Source: Candidatus Melainabacteria bacterium
GTDB lineage: Bacteria > Cyanobacteriota > Vampirovibrionia > Obscuribacterales > Obscuribacteraceae
Direction: 5' to 3'
Assembly: GCA_003153555.1 (NCBI GenBank)
Contig: PLZS01000064.1
Span: 92,105-156,104 of the forward strand
Length of the DNA: 64,000 bases
Under the pieces are notes generated by a model that saw only the letters and a list, made by a program, of their open reading frames with translations, was not told where the DNA came from and ran no database searches. Numbering within the stretch: position 1 is the first letter of the stretch; each line of letters begins with the position of its first letter. Below are positions 62,921 through 64,000 of the stretch, one piece after another. A program made the translations under genes and the position numbers.

Positions 62921-63225
62921 ATGAGTAGCAAGTCATTGCAAGAGATTGATAAGTCTCTCAAAAACATCGCAGCCAGGATCGAGAAAAGCGTTCCAGATGC
63001 AAAGGTGCGACCGTTAGTCTTGCAAGGCACGGACCGGCGGTCAAGCTTGTCGTTAGTACGAGAGATGTTCAAATAAAAATCGAAGTTACGCCAGTTCTGC
63101 GCGGAACAGTTTTCCCCCAGCAGACTCGCGCAGTCTCGAAGAGAGTGCAGAGTGAATTTGGGTTCGCCGAGATCGCCGTAGGATTTCCGGCTGGTGTGAC
63201 ACCGCGAGGGAGCTTGGCAGATTGA
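62921..63225 (+). pseudogene. AbiEii-type nucleotidyltransferase toxin remnant
   Basis: Two frames join into a family-like sequence only with a frameshift near 63030: ATG 62921 gives 'MSSKSLQEIDKSLKNIAARIEK', and another frame continues 'ARHGPAVKLVVSTRDVQIKIEVTPVLRGTVFP' then 'FGFAEIAVGFPAG', ending at 63225. 'IEV.PVLRGTV' is characteristic of AbiEii/MenT-like toxins (about 300 residues), of which only the middle remains. It is inactive as read. Confidence 0.55.
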
Positions 63226-63367
63226 GTTGTTTTAGTATTGAGCTTGCTCATTTTAGCAGCGCGGCGATCAGCCGAGGACCCAATCAGTTAAAATTCGGCA
63301 GTGAGATCAATTGGTGATTGTTTAGCTTTCACCATATGACGCCAAGCAAACTTATGGAGTGTATGAA

Positions 63368-63622
63368 ATGAAATTGAACAAGAGTTTGATCCTGTGCTCA
63401 TTAGTAAGTCTGGTAAGTGTTTCTGCAATGACCAATCTTCCAGCCACCGCGAAAGACTTGGCTGCCGACGAAGCCAAACATGAAGCGAAAGCAGCAGCAG
63501 ACACCGCTAAGGCGAACAAAGAAATAACCAAGGGAAACTCTCGCAAAGCAGGTCGAGCAGCCAAAAAGGCTGAAAAAGAGCAGGAAAAGAGTGCCAAAGA
63601 TCAAAGGAAGATGCAGCGGTAG
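63368..63622 (+). CDS. Small secreted Ala/Lys-rich protein
   Basis: 84 residues. Signal peptide 'MKLNKSLILCSLVSLVSVSAMTNLPATA' is followed by a highly charged helical tail of Ala, Lys and Glu ('KHEAKAAADTAKANKEITKG'). GGAG nine bases before the ATG at 63368. No family; may bind the cell wall or nucleic acid by charge. Confidence 0.6.
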   Translation: MKLNKSLILCSLVSLVSVSAMTNLPATAKDLAADEAKHEAKAAADTAKANKEITKGNSRKAGRAAKKAEKEQEKSAKDQRKMQR

Positions 63623-63764
63623 GCACTCGGTTAACTGCGCTACGCGCGCGACAATCTAAGCACAAAGAGTCATGGAATTGGTGGTCCAAAACTGCTCGCG
63701 CGTAACGCCTAATATTTGAAGTTTCGCCGTTATCCCATTGTAGAGCGAGACAAAGGAGAGACAT

Positions 63765-64000
63765 ATGAAGGTGACTACCAAAGGCATGTTGCTATCACTC
63801 TTGATAGTTGGAGGAGTTCCGCTTAACGCGCTTGCAAAGCATGCAACAGTGGCGCCGGAAAATCAGAATGGGGCTGTGATTCTTGGAATGGCGGGTGAAT
63901 CTTATCCGATATATGGAGCCGGTGGAATTCGAGTGAGCGGCGGGCACCATGGGTTCTTTTCCAGCAACATGAAGAGCTCTCAAATCGAGATTGATGGCAG
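63765..64000 (+). CDS. Secreted protein, 3' end cut by the window
   Basis: AAAGGAGAGACAT precedes the ATG. Signal peptide 'MLLSLLIVGGVPLNALA' (ending about residue 24) is followed by a Gly-rich stretch ('MAGESYPIYGAGGIRVSGG'). Only 78 codons are visible and the family is not recognised. Confidence 0.65.
   Translation, partial: MKVTTKGMLLSLLIVGGVPLNALAKHATVAPENQNGAVILGMAGESYPIYGAGGIRVSGGHHGFFSSNMKSSQIEIDG

Noticed and set aside
1..64000. CRISPR arrays, reverse transcriptases, complete insertion sequences and phage structural genes
   Set aside because: Looked for and not seen: no regularly spaced repeats, no YxDD polymerase motif, no paired IS ends around a transposase, no capsid, portal or tail proteins.

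Overview
The window looks like a bacterial chromosome segment of moderate GC carrying one large integrated element. A tentative placement is the Obscuribacterales/Vampirovibrionia (non-photosynthetic relatives of Cyanobacteria). This rests on gene style only: a Ser/Thr kinase with an N-terminal zinc-ribbon-like CxxC, many zinc-ribbon/TPR/TonB-C membrane proteins, and a phosphoketolase-glycogen phosphorylase pair. No rRNA or other decisive marker is present.

Left flank (1-8417): two overlapping secreted-protein genes, one of which is a strong candidate selenoprotein (in-frame TGA followed by a SECIS-like hairpin); a glycogen phosphorylase/phosphoketolase operon; and a Ser/Thr protein kinase.

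Integrated element (8446-50816, about 42.3 kb): tRNA-Leu(UAG) is the target. A 61-bp perfect direct repeat of its 3' end lies at both borders, a tyrosine integrase sits just inside the right border, and matching 23-bp putative integrase arm sites lie inside each end. Cargo in order: (a) an ApeA-type HEPN protein followed by a nuclease-STAND ATPase and a translationally coupled large helical protein; (b) a type III-like restriction-modification locus with SNF2-type helicase, DUF4391, two tandem Mod methyltransferases with different specificity regions, Res nuclease-helicase, and a 1424-residue RecB-like/DEDD nuclease-SF1 helicase whose C-terminus appears to be a second DUF4391 domain; (c) a zinc-ribbon/HEPN-like orphan, a serine recombinase, and a four-gene coupled operon with a TIGR04255 protein and a HEPN protein; (d) a cluster of four zinc-ribbon membrane proteins with two XRE regulators; (e) a plasmid-like maintenance module: UvrD-type helicase, rolling-circle Rep, excisionase-like HTH protein, integrase. 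The element therefore looks like a defence island that may replicate by rolling circle after excision.

Right flank (50817-64000): a HicA-like small protein with a larger partner, an SAF-domain protein, a ribosomal protein S2 homologue lacking its usual N-terminus and tsf neighbour, a roadblock-like protein, several small membrane or secreted proteins, an McrB-like AAA+ ATPase with a DUF2357/McrC-like partner, and decayed remnants of toxin-antitoxin or nuclease genes (DUF1016, VapBC/PIN, AbiE). This stretch reads as an older accessory zone next to the tRNA hotspot.

Starts were chosen from visible Shine-Dalgarno sequences where possible. Functions come from recognising motifs by eye; no database search was run.
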